The notes: generated from the letters alone by a model not told the origin. Shown: positions 8,792-18,875, counted from the stretch's first letter. The stretch: DNA of 64,000 bases from an uncultured Ruminococcus sp. (GCA_910585865.1 CAJUGO010000011.1:1-64000), one strand, 5' to 3'. Numbers and translations: made by a program.

Positions 8792-10192
8792 ATGCCTAAT
8801 ATGTCACCAAAAAAGGCTCCGATGCCGACGCAGGAGCCGAATATAAGAAATAAAAACTTTCTTGAGGTAGCAACAGGCTACACAAAGGAAGTTGCAATAG
8901 AGGAAGCACAGCGCTGTTTGAATTGTAAAACAAAGCCGTGTGTTAGCGGATGTCCTGTACATATTGCTATTCCTGATTTTATTAAGGAGGTAGCAAGCGG
9001 CAATTTCGCAGGGGCTTATGATGTTATTTCACAGTCAAGTTCACTGCCTGCCGTATGCGGACGTGTATGTCCTCAGGAAACTCAGTGTGAGGCAAAATGT
9101 GTAAGGGGCATCAAAACTGAGCCTGTCGGAATAGGCAGACTTGAAAGATTTGTTGCAGACTGGCATAATTCACAGGAAAATGCAACTGTTAATAAACCTG
9201 AATCAAATGGTCATAAGGTTGCTGTTATCGGTTCAGGTCCTGCCGGTCTTACGTGTGCAGGTGACCTTGCCAAAAAGGGTTACGATGTTACTGTGTTTGA
9301 GGCTTTGCATCTTGCAGGCGGTGTGCTTGTTTACGGTATACCTGAGTTCAGACTTCCTAAATCTATTGTTCAGAAAGAGGTTGATACTTTAAAAGCTCTT
9401 GGCGTTAAAGTTGAAACTAACATGGTTATAGGCAGAGTTATTTCAATTGACGAACTTATGGATGAATACGGATTTGAATCTGTATTTATTGGTTCGGGTG
9501 CCGGACTTCCGCGTTTTATGAATATTCCGGGAGAGAATTTGTGCGGCGTTTATTCTGCAAATGAATTTCTTACAAGAACAAATCTTATGAAAGCTTACAA
9601 AGATGACTCTGCAACGCCTATTATGCATGCTAAAAAAGTTGCAGTTGTAGGAGGCGGAAATGTTGCCATGGATGCAGCGCGCTGTGCAAAGCGTCTTGGA
9701 GCTGAAGAAGTTTATATAGTGTACAGAAGAAGCGAAGAAGAACTGCCGGCCCGTAAGGAAGAGGTTGAACATGCCAAAGAAGAAGGCGTTATATTTAAAC
9801 TCCTTAATAATCCGGTAGAAATTCTCGGTAATGAGGACGAATTTGTAACCGGAATGAAGTGTATAAAGATGGAACTTGGAGAACCTGATGCAAGCGGAAG
9901 ACGCAGACCGATTGAGGTTGCAGACAGTGAATTTGTTCTTGATGTTGATGCCGTTATTATTTCTATAGGTACTTCACCCAATCCGCTTATCAAATCTACA
10001 ACAAAAGGTCTCGATACACAAAAGTGGGGAGGCATTATTGCCGACGAAAACGGACTTACATCCCGTGAGGGTGTTTACGCAGGCGGTGATGCGGTAACGG
10101 GTGCGGCTACTGTTATCCTTGCTATGGGTGCAGGCAAAACCGCGGCGGCAGCCATTGATGAGTATATTCAGAATAAAACCAAGGGTCAATAA
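8792..10192 (+). CDS. nfnB: Electron-bifurcating transhydrogenase large subunit NfnB (GltD-like)
   Basis: 466 aa, similar in layout to the small subunit of glutamate synthase. The N terminus holds two 4Fe-4S cysteine sets: Cys42, 45, 50, 54 and Cys89, 93, 99, 103. An FAD Rossmann motif VAVIGSGPAGLTCAGDLA and a second NADP-site fold VAVVGGGNVAMDAARCA follow. The C-terminal GGDAVTGAATVILAMGAGK completes the flavoprotein signature. No gltB-type large subunit is adjacent and nfnA is directly upstream, so NfnB is preferred over a glutamate synthase subunit. It is a soluble cytoplasmic enzyme balancing NADPH with ferredoxin and NADH. Confidence 0.9.
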   Translation: MPNMSPKKAPMPTQEPNIRNKNFLEVATGYTKEVAIEEAQRCLNCKTKPCVSGCPVHIAIPDFIKEVASGNFAGAYDVISQSSSLPAVCGRVCPQETQCEAKCVRGIKTEPVGIGRLERFVADWHNSQENATVNKPESNGHKVAVIGSGPAGLTCAGDLAKKGYDVTVFEALHLAGGVLVYGIPEFRLPKSIVQKEVDTLKALGVKVETNMVIGRVISIDELMDEYGFESVFIGSGAGLPRFMNIPGENLCGVYSANEFLTRTNLMKAYKDDSATPIMHAKKVAVVGGGNVAMDAARCAKRLGAEEVYIVYRRSEEELPARKEEVEHAKEEGVIFKLLNNPVEILGNEDEFVTGMKCIKMELGEPDASGRRRPIEVADSEFVLDVDAVIISIGTSPNPLIKSTTKGLDTQKWGGIIADENGLTSREGVYAGGDAVTGAATVILAMGAGKTAAAAIDEYIQNKTKGQ

Positions 10193-10354
10193 AAATAGCT
10201 GAATTACTATTTATAAATTCAATAAAGAGGTGTTTTAGCCTGTTTTTGAAATGTCAGCAGTGTTCTGTGTACTGTAACAAAATTTTTTAAACATTTGTGT
10301 ATTTTTAACTTCTGTAAGTAATAAAAGTAATTTAAATATTTAATAATATAACAT

Positions 10355-10383
10355 AAAACAGCGTGCTTAATGCACGCTGTTTT
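10355..10383. terminator. Bidirectional terminator between nfnB and the DHHW gene
   Basis: AAAACAGCGTGC pairs perfectly with GCACGCTGTTTT around a 5-base loop. A- and T-runs on the two sides let it serve both converging units. Confidence 0.8.
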
Positions 10384-10464
10384 CATATAGATGTTTTTAG
10401 TGTAATGTGATAATTCAGAACAGATATAAATATATACCTGCTAGTGTATATATTACAGTAAACT

Positions 10465-11622
10465 TTATTTTAACCATACAATGTCAGTATCGGTTGCAAT
10501 ATTGTCAATTCCGTAAATTACAGCAACCTGTTCAGGTTTTTCCTGTTTTATAAGATCAGATACACTTATTTTGTAATAACGCATGTCAACAAGAATAATC
10601 CTGCTGTAATTATCTGATAGAAACGGTGCAAGGCAGTGTGAAAAACTGTCTTTTATAAGGACAATTGTTCCGCCTTTGGCATTTGTATTAGTTATTTCGG
10701 TAAGAGCATGATTTCCGTCGATAAAAACGGGGTATTTATCATCCTCTTCAAGATGATTATAAAAATACATAGAATTGTATTCATTTGATTTTGTGCCCTC
10801 GGTAATTTTAACCTTTATATTTTCATAGGTATTATCCGGATTGTTCCAAATCTCAATTTTGTCGGGAGGAGTAAACCAAAATCCGCTTGACGAGTAAGTT
10901 GTTCCGTAGAAACCGTCATAAGATGCAATGTTGAATTTATTTTTGTCAGCAGGGGTTGTGCCCAGCTTTTTGCAAAGCTCGGTATAAGCTGTATACGCAC
11001 CCAGAGTTGTCCAGTGATGGTCGGTTTTGTAGTATAGCTGAGAACCGTTTTTATATTCATTTTTAAAGCTGTTCCGCAAATCCACAAAGTCTGCCCCTGA
11101 TTTTGAAAGGGCATTGGCAGTGTTTTCAAAATATTCGTCGTCATTATATTTATCGTGGAATTTCGGCAAAACATCGTCGGCGATATATCCTGTTGACGGT
11201 ACGAACATAACCGTAACAGGTACATCAATTGCAGATGCAAAGTTTGTTATTGCAGTTATATTTTTGTTAAGATTATTGTTAGTTGAAACCGGTTTGTTAA
11301 TAAGATAACCGTTTGAACAGCTGTAAATTCCGCTTGCGCCGTTGTTACCCGTTTTCAGCGTATAATAAGCATTCATACCAACCCATAAATTTCTGTTGGG
11401 GAAATGGTCGGCAAAATATTTTTCAAAATCTGTTGTGAAATTTCCGTTCAAAACATTATCAGCAGATATATCCGGAAACTTTTCAAGATACCTTTTCTCG
11501 GATGAACTGTATTCAAGCTTTGGTGAAAATAAAAACCATACTGCCATTCCGTAAATAAATACAAGAAAGACAAGTGCCGGAATATATCTTCCAATTTTAC
11601 TTCTGTTGTCAGCAAAATGCAT
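10465..11622 (-). CDS. DHHW-family membrane-anchored SGNH-like protein (AlgJ/AlgX-like)
   Basis: 385 aa from ATG at 11622, which has GGGAG 7 bases upstream on the minus strand. An earlier in-frame ATG at 11676 has no ribosome-binding site. One N-terminal membrane segment (YIPALVFLVFIYGMAVWFL) is followed by an extracellular domain. The motif YKTDHHWTTLGA defines the DHHW family, related to the AlgJ/AlgX acetyltransferases acting on exopolysaccharide. KDSFSHCLAPFL provides a further SGNH-type block. These proteins often pair with an MBOAT acyltransferase, which is not seen here. It lies about 110 bases after pheA on the same strand, so some read-through is possible. The substrate is unknown. 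Confidence 0.75.
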   Translation of the reverse strand: MHFADNRSKIGRYIPALVFLVFIYGMAVWFLFSPKLEYSSSEKRYLEKFPDISADNVLNGNFTTDFEKYFADHFPNRNLWVGMNAYYTLKTGNNGASGIYSCSNGYLINKPVSTNNNLNKNITAITNFASAIDVPVTVMFVPSTGYIADDVLPKFHDKYNDDEYFENTANALSKSGADFVDLRNSFKNEYKNGSQLYYKTDHHWTTLGAYTAYTELCKKLGTTPADKNKFNIASYDGFYGTTYSSSGFWFTPPDKIEIWNNPDNTYENIKVKITEGTKSNEYNSMYFYNHLEEDDKYPVFIDGNHALTEITNTNAKGGTIVLIKDSFSHCLAPFLSDNYSRIILVDMRYYKISVSDLIKQEKPEQVAVIYGIDNIATDTDIVWLK

Positions 11623-11735
11623 TTTAACACTCCCTGCCGAATCAATCGGATTATTATGCCGGCAAACAGAATCCATTAAGTCTTGTTTGCACTGTCATTT
11701 TGATAATTTATTCCATAAAGTTTTTAACTTTGTAA

Positions 11736-12866
11736 TTACTGCATCTCACAGTAGTTGCCTAAAAAGCTGAATTCAGGCATTTCTTCGCTTAATTGACTGA
11801 TAAGCGCAATAACGTCCTCACTGTGAACATTACCTGAAAAATCAAGATAGAACAGATATTCAAACCCTTTATCCTGGCGGGGTCTGGACTCAATTTTGGT
11901 TAAATTAAGCCCAAGTGAATTAAACCGGCACAGCAGGCTGTAAAGAGAGCCTGTAACATGGGGAAGTGAAAAGCAAAGGCTTATTTTATTGGCATTTTCA
12001 GGAATGTACAGCTTTTTAGAAATCACAATAAAGCGGGTGGTATTTACATCATTGTCCTGTATATGATTATCCAAAATTTTAAGTCTGTATTCTTCTGCGG
12101 CTTTATATGAACAAATAGCCGCTACATTAAGACGTTTTTCTGTTGCTGTATCACGGGCGGCAATAGCAGTGTTGGAACACGGAGAGGAATCGAAATTATT
12201 TTTCGCAATATAGTTTGCACACTGCGAAAGCGACTGCGGATGTGACCACACCTTTTCAATATCGGAAAACTCCGATTGATTAAGTCCTGCAAGACAATAG
12301 TCAATCGGCAGATCAAGAGCGCCCACGATATAAAATCTGTGGCGCAAAATCAAATCATAAACAGTGGAAACAGAACCTGCCGTAGAATTTTCAACAGGAA
12401 GCACACCGTAATTTATCTCACCGCTGTCTACTGCACTGAATACATCGCTGAAGGTTTTATAGTTTACTGCAGTGCCGTTAGGAAAAAGTCTGAGAGTCGC
12501 TTCATGACCGTTTGCTCCCTTAATTCCCTGATAGCCTACCTTAATATTTTCTGACGGGAATTGTTCTTCGGCATTTGCAATAACAGTTTTAAGACCTTTG
12601 CCGCTTCCTACGATATTGTGCTGCAATGCTCTTGAAAGCTCCATTATGTTAGAATAAAGCAATCTTGCATGGGCGCCGTACTCTCCGCCTTTCTTTTCAA
12701 CAGCGTCAAGTATATCGTTTTCTCTGTCCTGATTTAAGACAGGAGTATTTTGTGACTTTTTATAAATTCCGACTTCTTTGGCACAGTCCATTCTTTTTTT
12801 AAAAAGCTCTATGATTTCGCTGTCGATTTTATCTATATCAGATCTGATTTCACTAAGATTTCTCAT
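11736..12866 (-). CDS. pheA: Chorismate mutase / prephenate dehydratase (P-protein)
   Basis: 376 aa from ATG 12866, preceded by GAGGGAAG. A GTG at 12881 overlapping the aroC stop is the alternative. An N-terminal AroQ-type chorismate mutase (about 1-85; IRSDIDKIDSEIIELFKKRM) is joined to prephenate dehydratase (about 105-285; GYQGIKGANGHEA, LPVENSTAGSV, NTTRFIVI) and a C-terminal ACT domain (SLPHVTGSLYSLL, then LTKIESRPRQDKGFEYLFY). It makes phenylpyruvate from chorismate. The ACT ESRP motif binds phenylalanine, so feedback inhibition is expected. It is the last enzyme gene of the aromatic operon. Confidence 0.95.
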   Translation of the reverse strand: MRNLSEIRSDIDKIDSEIIELFKKRMDCAKEVGIYKKSQNTPVLNQDRENDILDAVEKKGGEYGAHARLLYSNIMELSRALQHNIVGSGKGLKTVIANAEEQFPSENIKVGYQGIKGANGHEATLRLFPNGTAVNYKTFSDVFSAVDSGEINYGVLPVENSTAGSVSTVYDLILRHRFYIVGALDLPIDYCLAGLNQSEFSDIEKVWSHPQSLSQCANYIAKNNFDSSPCSNTAIAARDTATEKRLNVAAICSYKAAEEYRLKILDNHIQDNDVNTTRFIVISKKLYIPENANKISLCFSLPHVTGSLYSLLCRFNSLGLNLTKIESRPRQDKGFEYLFYLDFSGNVHSEDVIALISQLSEEMPEFSFLGNYCEMQ

Positions 12867-12877
12867 CAAAACTTCCC

Positions 12878-13948
12878 TCACATCAGGTTTATTATTGCAA
12901 CTGCGGTTACAGCCTCAATTACAGGCACTGCCCTTGGTACAATACAAGGGTCGTGTCTGCCGTGAATTTCAAGTTCGGCATTTTCCTTTTTTTGGAGGTC
13001 TACCGTGTGCTGTTTTTGCGAAATTGACGGTGTAGGTTTTACGGCAACTCTGAAAATTATAGGCATACCGTTAGTGATTCCTCCCAGTATACCGCCGCAG
13101 TTGTTGGTTGAAGTAACAACCTTGCCGTCTTTGTATTCAAACGGATCGTTTGACTGTGAGCCGCGCATTTTTGAAAGTTCAAAACCCTTTCCAAACTCAA
13201 TTCCTTTTATTGCCGGAACGCCAAAAACAGCCTTTGCAATTACGCCTTCAACGCCGTCAAACATAGGTTCGCCAAAACCCGCGTCAATTCCTGTTACGGC
13301 GCATTCAATCGTTCCGCCAACGCTGTCAAGGCTCATTCTTGCATCTTCGACAACGCTTCTCATTTTGCTTTCAACGTTTTCGTCAATCAGCGCAAATGAA
13401 GAACGGTTAAGTCTGTCTATTAGCTGACTATCAATTTCGACAGGATTAAAAGGAGTATCACACACATTTCCTATGCTGTTAATGTGTGCAGCAATTTTAA
13501 TTCCTTTATTTTCTAAAATCTGACGGCACACTGCACCCGCAAAAACTATGGGGGCAGTAAGTCTGCCTGAGAAATGCCCCCCTCCGCGTATATCGTTGGA
13601 AGCATTATATTTCACAAAAGCAGTGTAGTCGCTGTGCCCCGGACGGGGACAGCTCAGAATATTTCCGTAGTCGCCGCTTCTGGTATTCGTGTTTTCAATT
13701 ACTGCACACAATGGTGCGCCTGTTAAGGTATCGCCGAGCATACCCGAAAGAATTTTAGGAAGGTCGCTTTCTTTGCGTGGGGTTGCAGTTTTGTCTTTAC
13801 CCGGTGCACGGCGTGCCATTTGATTAAGAATTTTGTCGAAATCTATCTTTTCTCCTGCCGTAAGTCCGTCAATGACTACTCCGATACCGTTGCCGTGGCT
13901 TTCTCCGAATATAGAAATTTTAATTTTACTGCCGTAAGTCGAGGACAT
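12878..13948 (-). CDS. aroC: Chorismate synthase
   Basis: 356 aa. It converts 5-enolpyruvylshikimate-3-phosphate to chorismate using reduced FMN. Family blocks are GESHGNGIGVVIDGL, MARRAPGKDKTATPRKESD, SCPRPGHSDYTAFVKY and GGGHFSGRLTAPIVFAGAV. The 5' end overlaps aroA by 23 bases and the 3' end touches pheA, which indicates translational coupling in the operon. Confidence 0.96.
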   Translation of the reverse strand: MSSTYGSKIKISIFGESHGNGIGVVIDGLTAGEKIDFDKILNQMARRAPGKDKTATPRKESDLPKILSGMLGDTLTGAPLCAVIENTNTRSGDYGNILSCPRPGHSDYTAFVKYNASNDIRGGGHFSGRLTAPIVFAGAVCRQILENKGIKIAAHINSIGNVCDTPFNPVEIDSQLIDRLNRSSFALIDENVESKMRSVVEDARMSLDSVGGTIECAVTGIDAGFGEPMFDGVEGVIAKAVFGVPAIKGIEFGKGFELSKMRGSQSNDPFEYKDGKVVTSTNNCGGILGGITNGMPIIFRVAVKPTPSISQKQHTVDLQKKENAELEIHGRHDPCIVPRAVPVIEAVTAVAIINLM

Positions 13949-15230
13949 CTGCCTTCCCTCCTATGTTGTTGTAGTCTTTATAAAAATCAGGGTAGCTTTT
14001 GTTGATGCTTAAAGCATAAGTACATTCAATTTCGCCGTCAAGTCCGGCGGCACACACACCTGCCGACATAACAATCCGGTGGTCATTGCAGCCTTCTGCA
14101 AAACCTCCGCAAAGCTTTTGGCAGCCGTCAATTTCAAGTCCGCCGGGCAATTCCCTTACATTTCCTCCCAGACTGTTGATAAGATCAGCAGTAGCAGTCA
14201 GACGGTCACATTCCTTTATGCGCAGTCTTTCAGCATTTATAATTTTGCTGGTGCCTTTTGCAAATGCAGCGCATACGGTAAGTACCGGAACAAGGTCGGG
14301 GATTTGTGAGGCGTCTATAGTAAGCGCTCTTAATTCACCCTTTTCAACAGTCACGCTCTTTTCATTCTGTTCAACTTTTGCACCGAACATTTCAAGCAGT
14401 TTGACAATCTCTTTGTCGCCCTGAGCAGAGTTTTTGTTGACTCCGTTTACGGTTACTTTGCCGTTTATGGCGGCACTCACCATAAAAAATGCTGCCTGTG
14501 ACCAGTCTCCGTCAGTGGTATAATTGTTCGGCTTATAGGTTTGTCTGCCTTTAATGTGCCAGCCAAAATTTGTTTTATCTATTTTAACTCCGAACTGTGC
14601 CATAGTGTATATAGTCATATTTATGTATCCGACACTCTCAATGGGGGATGTGAGTATAATATCACTGTCGCCGTCAAGAAGGGGAAGCGCAAGCAGAAGT
14701 CCCGTTATAAATTGAGAGCTTATATTTCCGGGAATTTCAAAACGGCCGCTTTGAAGCTTGCCGCTGATTTTAAGAGGCAGTCCTCCTTCGGTTTCGCATT
14801 TGACGCCTGCTTTTGGCAGAGCATCCGTAAAGATACCGATTGGACGCTGAGGTAAAAGCCCGTGTCCTGTAAAGGTTGCATTTATGCCTCCTGCGGCGGC
14901 AACAGGTATGAAAAAGCGCAGCGCACTGCCGCTTTCGCCGCAGTCAAGAGTTACGTTATCTGTTTTAAAAATGTTTGTGCCGTCGATAATGAGCTTATCG
15001 TTTTCTATTGAGATTAAACCGCCTAAGTCCTCAATAACTCCTATTGTTGCCTTGATATCATTTGACAAAGCAACGGGAGAAATTGTACATTTGCCCTTTG
15101 AAAGTGCGGCGCAGATAATTGCACGGTGAACATCACTCTTTGACGGAGGAATATTTACCGTGCCGCATGGAACAAACGGCAGATATTTTATATGCGGTTT
15201 ACTGTTTTTATCGGTTGACAGTGTTGCCAT
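13926..15230 (-). CDS. aroA: 5-enolpyruvylshikimate-3-phosphate synthase
   Basis: 434 aa. It transfers enolpyruvate from PEP to shikimate-3-phosphate. The N-terminal PPSKSDVHRAIICAALSKGK corresponds to the first conserved block. The region CGESGSALRFFIPVAAA holds the PEP loop and is G-E-S-G-S-A-L-R rather than the GNAGTAMR of glyphosate-sensitive class I enzymes, so a class II-type active site is likely. The C-terminal RIKECDRLTATADLI and NDHRIVMSAGV complete it. The gap to aroB is 37 bases. Confidence 0.95.
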   Translation of the reverse strand: MATLSTDKNSKPHIKYLPFVPCGTVNIPPSKSDVHRAIICAALSKGKCTISPVALSNDIKATIGVIEDLGGLISIENDKLIIDGTNIFKTDNVTLDCGESGSALRFFIPVAAAGGINATFTGHGLLPQRPIGIFTDALPKAGVKCETEGGLPLKISGKLQSGRFEIPGNISSQFITGLLLALPLLDGDSDIILTSPIESVGYINMTIYTMAQFGVKIDKTNFGWHIKGRQTYKPNNYTTDGDWSQAAFFMVSAAINGKVTVNGVNKNSAQGDKEIVKLLEMFGAKVEQNEKSVTVEKGELRALTIDASQIPDLVPVLTVCAAFAKGTSKIINAERLRIKECDRLTATADLINSLGGNVRELPGGLEIDGCQKLCGGFAEGCNDHRIVMSAGVCAAGLDGEIECTYALSINKSYPDFYKDYNNIGGKADVLDLRQ

Positions 15231-15267
15231 ATTTACGTACAGCTCCTTTTTGCATTAATATTTTTTG

Positions 15268-16317
15268 TTAAGCTGTAATAAAGTCAAGCAGATTATCAAG
15301 CCTGACTTTTTTTGTAAAGCTTGAGCCTATTTTGTCAAGCAGTACAAGATTAATGTCTGTGCCGACAGTTTTTTTATCTGTCTGAGCTGAAGATGCAATT
15401 TCTTCAAAGCTTGCATTATCGGTAGTAGGAAGGCCGTATTTTCTGCACACTTCGGAAATTTTGTCAGCAGTACCGTTTTGGGTAATTCCCCGGCGTTCTC
15501 CTGCCTTAGTAATAAGCACCATGCCTATTGCCACAGCCATTCCATGAGTAATGCCTGTAAAATTATATATTTTTTCAATTGCGTGTCCCAGCGTATGTCC
15601 AAAATTAAGAAGCATTCTTTCACCGGATTCTTTTTCATCACGGCTTACAACATCGCGTTTAATGGTTACACAGCGTTCAATTACATCTTCAATATTATCA
15701 AGAGCAGTTCCTTTTGCAAGTTCATCAAAAAACGCACAGTCTTTAATACATCCGTATTTGATAACTTCTGCCATACCGTCGCAGATAAATTTGTCGGGTA
15801 AAGTGTTTAGTGTGTTAGGGTCAATTAAAACAGCCTTTGGCTGATAGAATGCCCCTACAAGGTTTTTTCCCTGAACAATGTCAACTCCTGTTTTTCCGCC
15901 TACGGATGAGTCGACCTGTGCAAGCAAAGATGTAGGAATCTGAATGAAGTCAATACCGCGTAAGTATGTTGCAGCGGCAAAACCGGCCATATCTCCTGTA
16001 ACGCCTCCGCCGAGTGCAATGATGATGTCTTTGCGCGTCATTTTAAATTCGGCAAGGGTGTTGTACATTTCCGCAACGGTATTTAGATTTTTCGATTGTT
16101 CGCCTGCCTGAAAAACATGAGCAGTTGCGGTTAAGCCTTCCTCTGCAAGAGCATTGAGCACGCGCCATTTGTACAGAGGGGCAACATTGCTGTCAGTAAT
16201 AACAGTAACTTTTTGTGCAGACGATACTTCTTTTATAATCTTTCCGCAGCAATCAAGTATATCTCTTTCAATGTATATGTCGTAGGGACTTCCCGTGTTA
16301 ACATGAATTGTTTTCAT
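15268..16317 (-). CDS. aroB: 3-dehydroquinate synthase
   Basis: 349 aa from ATG 16317, with AAAGGA about 9 bases upstream. A longer frame reaching into tyrA is less likely. It closes DAHP to 3-dehydroquinate with NAD and a divalent metal. ALGGGVTGDMAGFAAATYLRG is the NAD/substrate loop (given as landmark), followed by IPTSLLAQVDSSVGGKTGVD and the metal-binding NFGHTLGHAIE. It starts 19 bases after tyrA. Confidence 0.95.
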   Translation of the reverse strand: MKTIHVNTGSPYDIYIERDILDCCGKIIKEVSSAQKVTVITDSNVAPLYKWRVLNALAEEGLTATAHVFQAGEQSKNLNTVAEMYNTLAEFKMTRKDIIIALGGGVTGDMAGFAAATYLRGIDFIQIPTSLLAQVDSSVGGKTGVDIVQGKNLVGAFYQPKAVLIDPNTLNTLPDKFICDGMAEVIKYGCIKDCAFFDELAKGTALDNIEDVIERCVTIKRDVVSRDEKESGERMLLNFGHTLGHAIEKIYNFTGITHGMAVAIGMVLITKAGERRGITQNGTADKISEVCRKYGLPTTDNASFEEIASSAQTDKKTVGTDINLVLLDKIGSSFTKKVRLDNLLDFITA

Positions 16318-16336
16318 AACAGCCGTCCTTTCTGCG

Positions 16337-17167
16337 CTATTCTCCAAGGGCTTCCTTGACCCTGTGCCCCTGTTCTAGCAAGTCGGTAAGTGTTTTCTTA
16401 TCATCAGCAGTAATAGCATCTTTTAGCTTGGTTATATTTTCTATAAGTATGTCAAGTTCAGTTATAAGCGGTTCTTTGTTTTCAAGAAACAGCTCGCTCC
16501 AGAGCGTTGAATTAATGTTTGCCACTCTTGATACATCTCTGTAGCTTCCTGCTGAAAAGCCATTGTGATTCGGACAACAGGGACTTAAAACATATGAACA
16601 TGCAAGCACATGAGGAAGCTGAGAGGTAAATGCAATCATTCTGTCGTGCTCCTCGGGTGTTGAAATCTTTACTGTACCAAAACCGATTGAAACTGCAAAA
16701 TCCGAAAGAAATTCAACATATTTGTGTTCGGTTTTGCAGGGGGTGATAATAAAACTTGCACCTTTGTATAAATCTGCATCGGAAACATCAAATCCGTTTT
16801 TTTCTTTGCCTGCCATGGGGTGGCTGCCGACAAATACAAAACCGTATTTTTCGGCAAGTTCTGTCATTTTCGGGCAAATTGCTCTTTTAATTCCGGACGC
16901 ATCAGTTACAACTGAACCCTCTTTAAAAAATCTGCCGTTTTTCTCTACAAAATCAATATCAGCCTGTGGGTACATTGCAAGAATTACCAAATCCGCTTTT
17001 GAAAGGCTTTCAGGAGTGCCTATCTCGTCAATTGCACCGGAATCGAGCGCTCTCTGTGCTGTTGCCTGTGTTCGGTTAATTCCTATAACGTAGTGTTTTG
17101 TGTATTTTTTTATTGCTTTACAAAAGCTTCCGCCGATAATTCCAAGTCCTATTACTGCAATATTCAC
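16337..17167 (-). CDS. tyrA: Prephenate dehydrogenase
   Basis: 276 aa, single-domain form without fused chorismate mutase or ACT domain. It oxidises prephenate to 4-hydroxyphenylpyruvate for tyrosine. The Rossmann motif VIGLGIIGGSFCKAI is at the N terminus. VGSHPMAGKEKNGFDVSDAD is the prephenate-site block with its histidine, and TSQLPHVLA supplies the second one. The gap to aroF is 15 bases, with the ribosome-binding site GGAGGC within it. Lack of an ACT domain suggests that feedback control acts elsewhere, for example on the DAHP synthase. Confidence 0.93.
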   Translation of the reverse strand: MNIAVIGLGIIGGSFCKAIKKYTKHYVIGINRTQATAQRALDSGAIDEIGTPESLSKADLVILAMYPQADIDFVEKNGRFFKEGSVVTDASGIKRAICPKMTELAEKYGFVFVGSHPMAGKEKNGFDVSDADLYKGASFIITPCKTEHKYVEFLSDFAVSIGFGTVKISTPEEHDRMIAFTSQLPHVLACSYVLSPCCPNHNGFSAGSYRDVSRVANINSTLWSELFLENKEPLITELDILIENITKLKDAITADDKKTLTDLLEQGHRVKEALGE

Positions 17168-17182
17168 TGCAAAAGCCTCCGT

Positions 17183-18190
17183 TTATTTAAGTGCATTTTT
17201 AAGGTCGAATACTTTTTTTGCAACACCGTCAAATTGTTCCGGAGTAAGTGACTGTGCGCCATCCGAAAGAGCGTGCGGCGGATCGTTATGAACCTCAATT
17301 ATAAGTCCGTCTGCACCTGCTGCAACAGCGGCCATTGCAAGCGGTTCAACAAGCCATGATTTGCCCGATGCGTGGCTAGGGTCAACAATAACGGGCAGAT
17401 GAGACAGCTTTTTAATAATCGGAATAGCGGATACGTCAAGTGTGTTTCTTGTAAATGTTTCATAGGTGCGAATTCCTCTTTCACACAGCATAACCTTATC
17501 GTTGCCGCCTGCCATAATATATTCGGCGCTCATAAGCCATTCTTCAATTGTTGCTGAAAGACCGCGCTTTAAAAGAATAGGTTTGTCAATTTTGCCGAGT
17601 TCTTTTAAAAGCTCAAAATTCTGCATGTTTCTTGCGCCAACCTGAATAATGTCAACATTTTCAAACATATCAATATGTGATGCACGCATAATTTCGGTTA
17701 CAATAGGCAGTCCGGTTTCTTTTCTTGCAATCTTTAAAAGGTCGAGTCCCTCTGATTTTAAACCCTGGAAAGCATACGGTGATGTTCTGGGCTTAAATGC
17801 ACCGCCTCGAAGAAGAGTTGCTCCGGATGCTTTTACATCTTTTGCAATCTGTACAATTTGCTCTTCATTTTCAACGGAACAAGGACCTGCCATAATATGC
17901 AGACTTCCGTCACCTATTGTGACGTTTTCATTTATTTTTATTTGTGTGTTTTCCGGGTGAAACTTTCTGTTAGCTTTTTTGTAGGGTTCCTGAACACGTT
18001 TTACGCTTTCAACAATATCCTGTGCATCAATGTATTCAATGTCTATCTTTGTGGTATCTCCTATAAGACCGAGTACCGTTGAATGTACGCCGTCCCACTT
18101 GTTTACCTTAACCAGATAATCATTTTTAAGCATGCCTGTAAATTTATTTAACTGTTCATCAGTTGTTGACGGTTTTAAAACTATAATCAT
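17183..18190 (-). CDS. aroF: 3-deoxy-7-phosphoheptulonate (DAHP) synthase, ACT-like domain fused form
   Basis: 335 aa. The first committed step, joining PEP and erythrose-4-phosphate. Residues 1-70 form a ferredoxin-like/ACT-type regulatory domain ([20 protein letters not shown]), as in the Thermotoga and Bacillus-type enzymes that are feedback regulated. The catalytic barrel starts at [12 protein letters not shown] and includes [43 protein letters not shown] and VDPSHASGK (metal- and phosphate-binding residues). A sigma-A-like promoter sits directly upstream, so aroF may start its own transcript inside the larger operon. Confidence 0.94.
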   Translation of the reverse strand: MIIVLKPSTTDEQLNKFTGMLKNDYLVKVNKWDGVHSTVLGLIGDTTKIDIEYIDAQDIVESVKRVQEPYKKANRKFHPENTQIKINENVTIGDGSLHIMAGPCSVENEEQIVQIAKDVKASGATLLRGGAFKPRTSPYAFQGLKSEGLDLLKIARKETGLPIVTEIMRASHIDMFENVDIIQVGARNMQNFELLKELGKIDKPILLKRGLSATIEEWLMSAEYIMAGGNDKVMLCERGIRTYETFTRNTLDVSAIPIIKKLSHLPVIVDPSHASGKSWLVEPLAMAAVAAGADGLIIEVHNDPPHALSDGAQSLTPEQFDGVAKKVFDLKNALK

Positions 18191-18326
18191 TATATTTTAT
18201 CCTTTCTTTATTCATATTAGGTTTTTATATCATACATTACAATTGTTTTTTTGTGTGGCTACTTATCCGTACTTATTAGATTTTGTCTTTGCATACATTA
18301 AAATTAATGATCCGGATTTTAGATAT

Positions 18327-18355
18327 ATTTTACTACTAAAAGGCAATGTAATCAA
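18327..18355 (-). promoter_or_regulatory. Candidate internal promoter for aroF
   Basis: On the minus strand TTGATT and TAAAAT are separated by 17 bases. It begins just after the aroK stop codon and leaves a leader of about 130 bases before aroF. No convincing attenuator was seen in that leader. Confidence 0.55.
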
Positions 18356-18362
18356 TAGCAAA

Positions 18363-18875
18363 TCACTTATTAAATTTTTCGACGGCATCTATAATCTCAA
18401 ATGCTGTTTTCAACGGCGTGTTTTTGCCCTTCACCGTTATATCTGCGGCGCTCTTATAGAGCGGAAGCCGCTTTTCATAAAGTTCTTGCATAACTCTGTC
18501 TTTATCAGGTTTCTGAAGCAGAGGACGGGTTTTGTCATTGCGGAGTCTATATTTAATGGTTTCAAGTTCAACATCAATAAGTACAATTGTATCTTTGCTT
18601 TTAAATACATCTGAGTTGCGCTTAAAGGTGAATGCACCGCCGCCCGAAGCAATGATAAGACCGCTCATTTCAGAAAGTTCCCGGCAAGCTTCGTGTTCCA
18701 TGTTACGAAAACCGTTTTCACCGTGTTTTTCAAATATTTCAGATACGGTCATTCCTGCTTTTTCTTCAATATATGTATCCATATCAACAAATTTTCTTCC
18801 TGTTTTGCGTGCAAGGTTTTTTCCCACAGTAGACTTGCCGCAGCCCATAAATCCGCATAAAACTATGTTATTCAT
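18363..18875 (-). CDS. aroK: Shikimate kinase
   Basis: 170 aa, standard size. It phosphorylates shikimate with ATP. The P-loop GFMGCGKSTVGKNLA is at the N terminus. The shikimate-binding Asp and Arg are in DMDTYIEE and GFRNMEHEA, the GGG loop is in IIASGGGAF, and the lid has RNDKTRPLL. It lies 27 bases downstream of aroE on the same strand. Confidence 0.95.
   Translation of the reverse strand: MNNIVLCGFMGCGKSTVGKNLARKTGRKFVDMDTYIEEKAGMTVSEIFEKHGENGFRNMEHEACRELSEMSGLIIASGGGAFTFKRNSDVFKSKDTIVLIDVELETIKYRLRNDKTRPLLQKPDKDRVMQELYEKRLPLYKSAADITVKGKNTPLKTAFEIIDAVEKFNK

Noticed and set aside
8792..10192. Glutamate synthase small subunit (gltD)
   Set aside because: No gltB is adjacent and an nfnA-type gene is coupled upstream, so NfnB fits better.
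18191..18326. Short leader frame (MYAKTKSNKYG) before aroF as a tyrosine attenuator
   Set aside because: Only two Tyr codons, no ribosome-binding site and no alternative terminator stem could be found.
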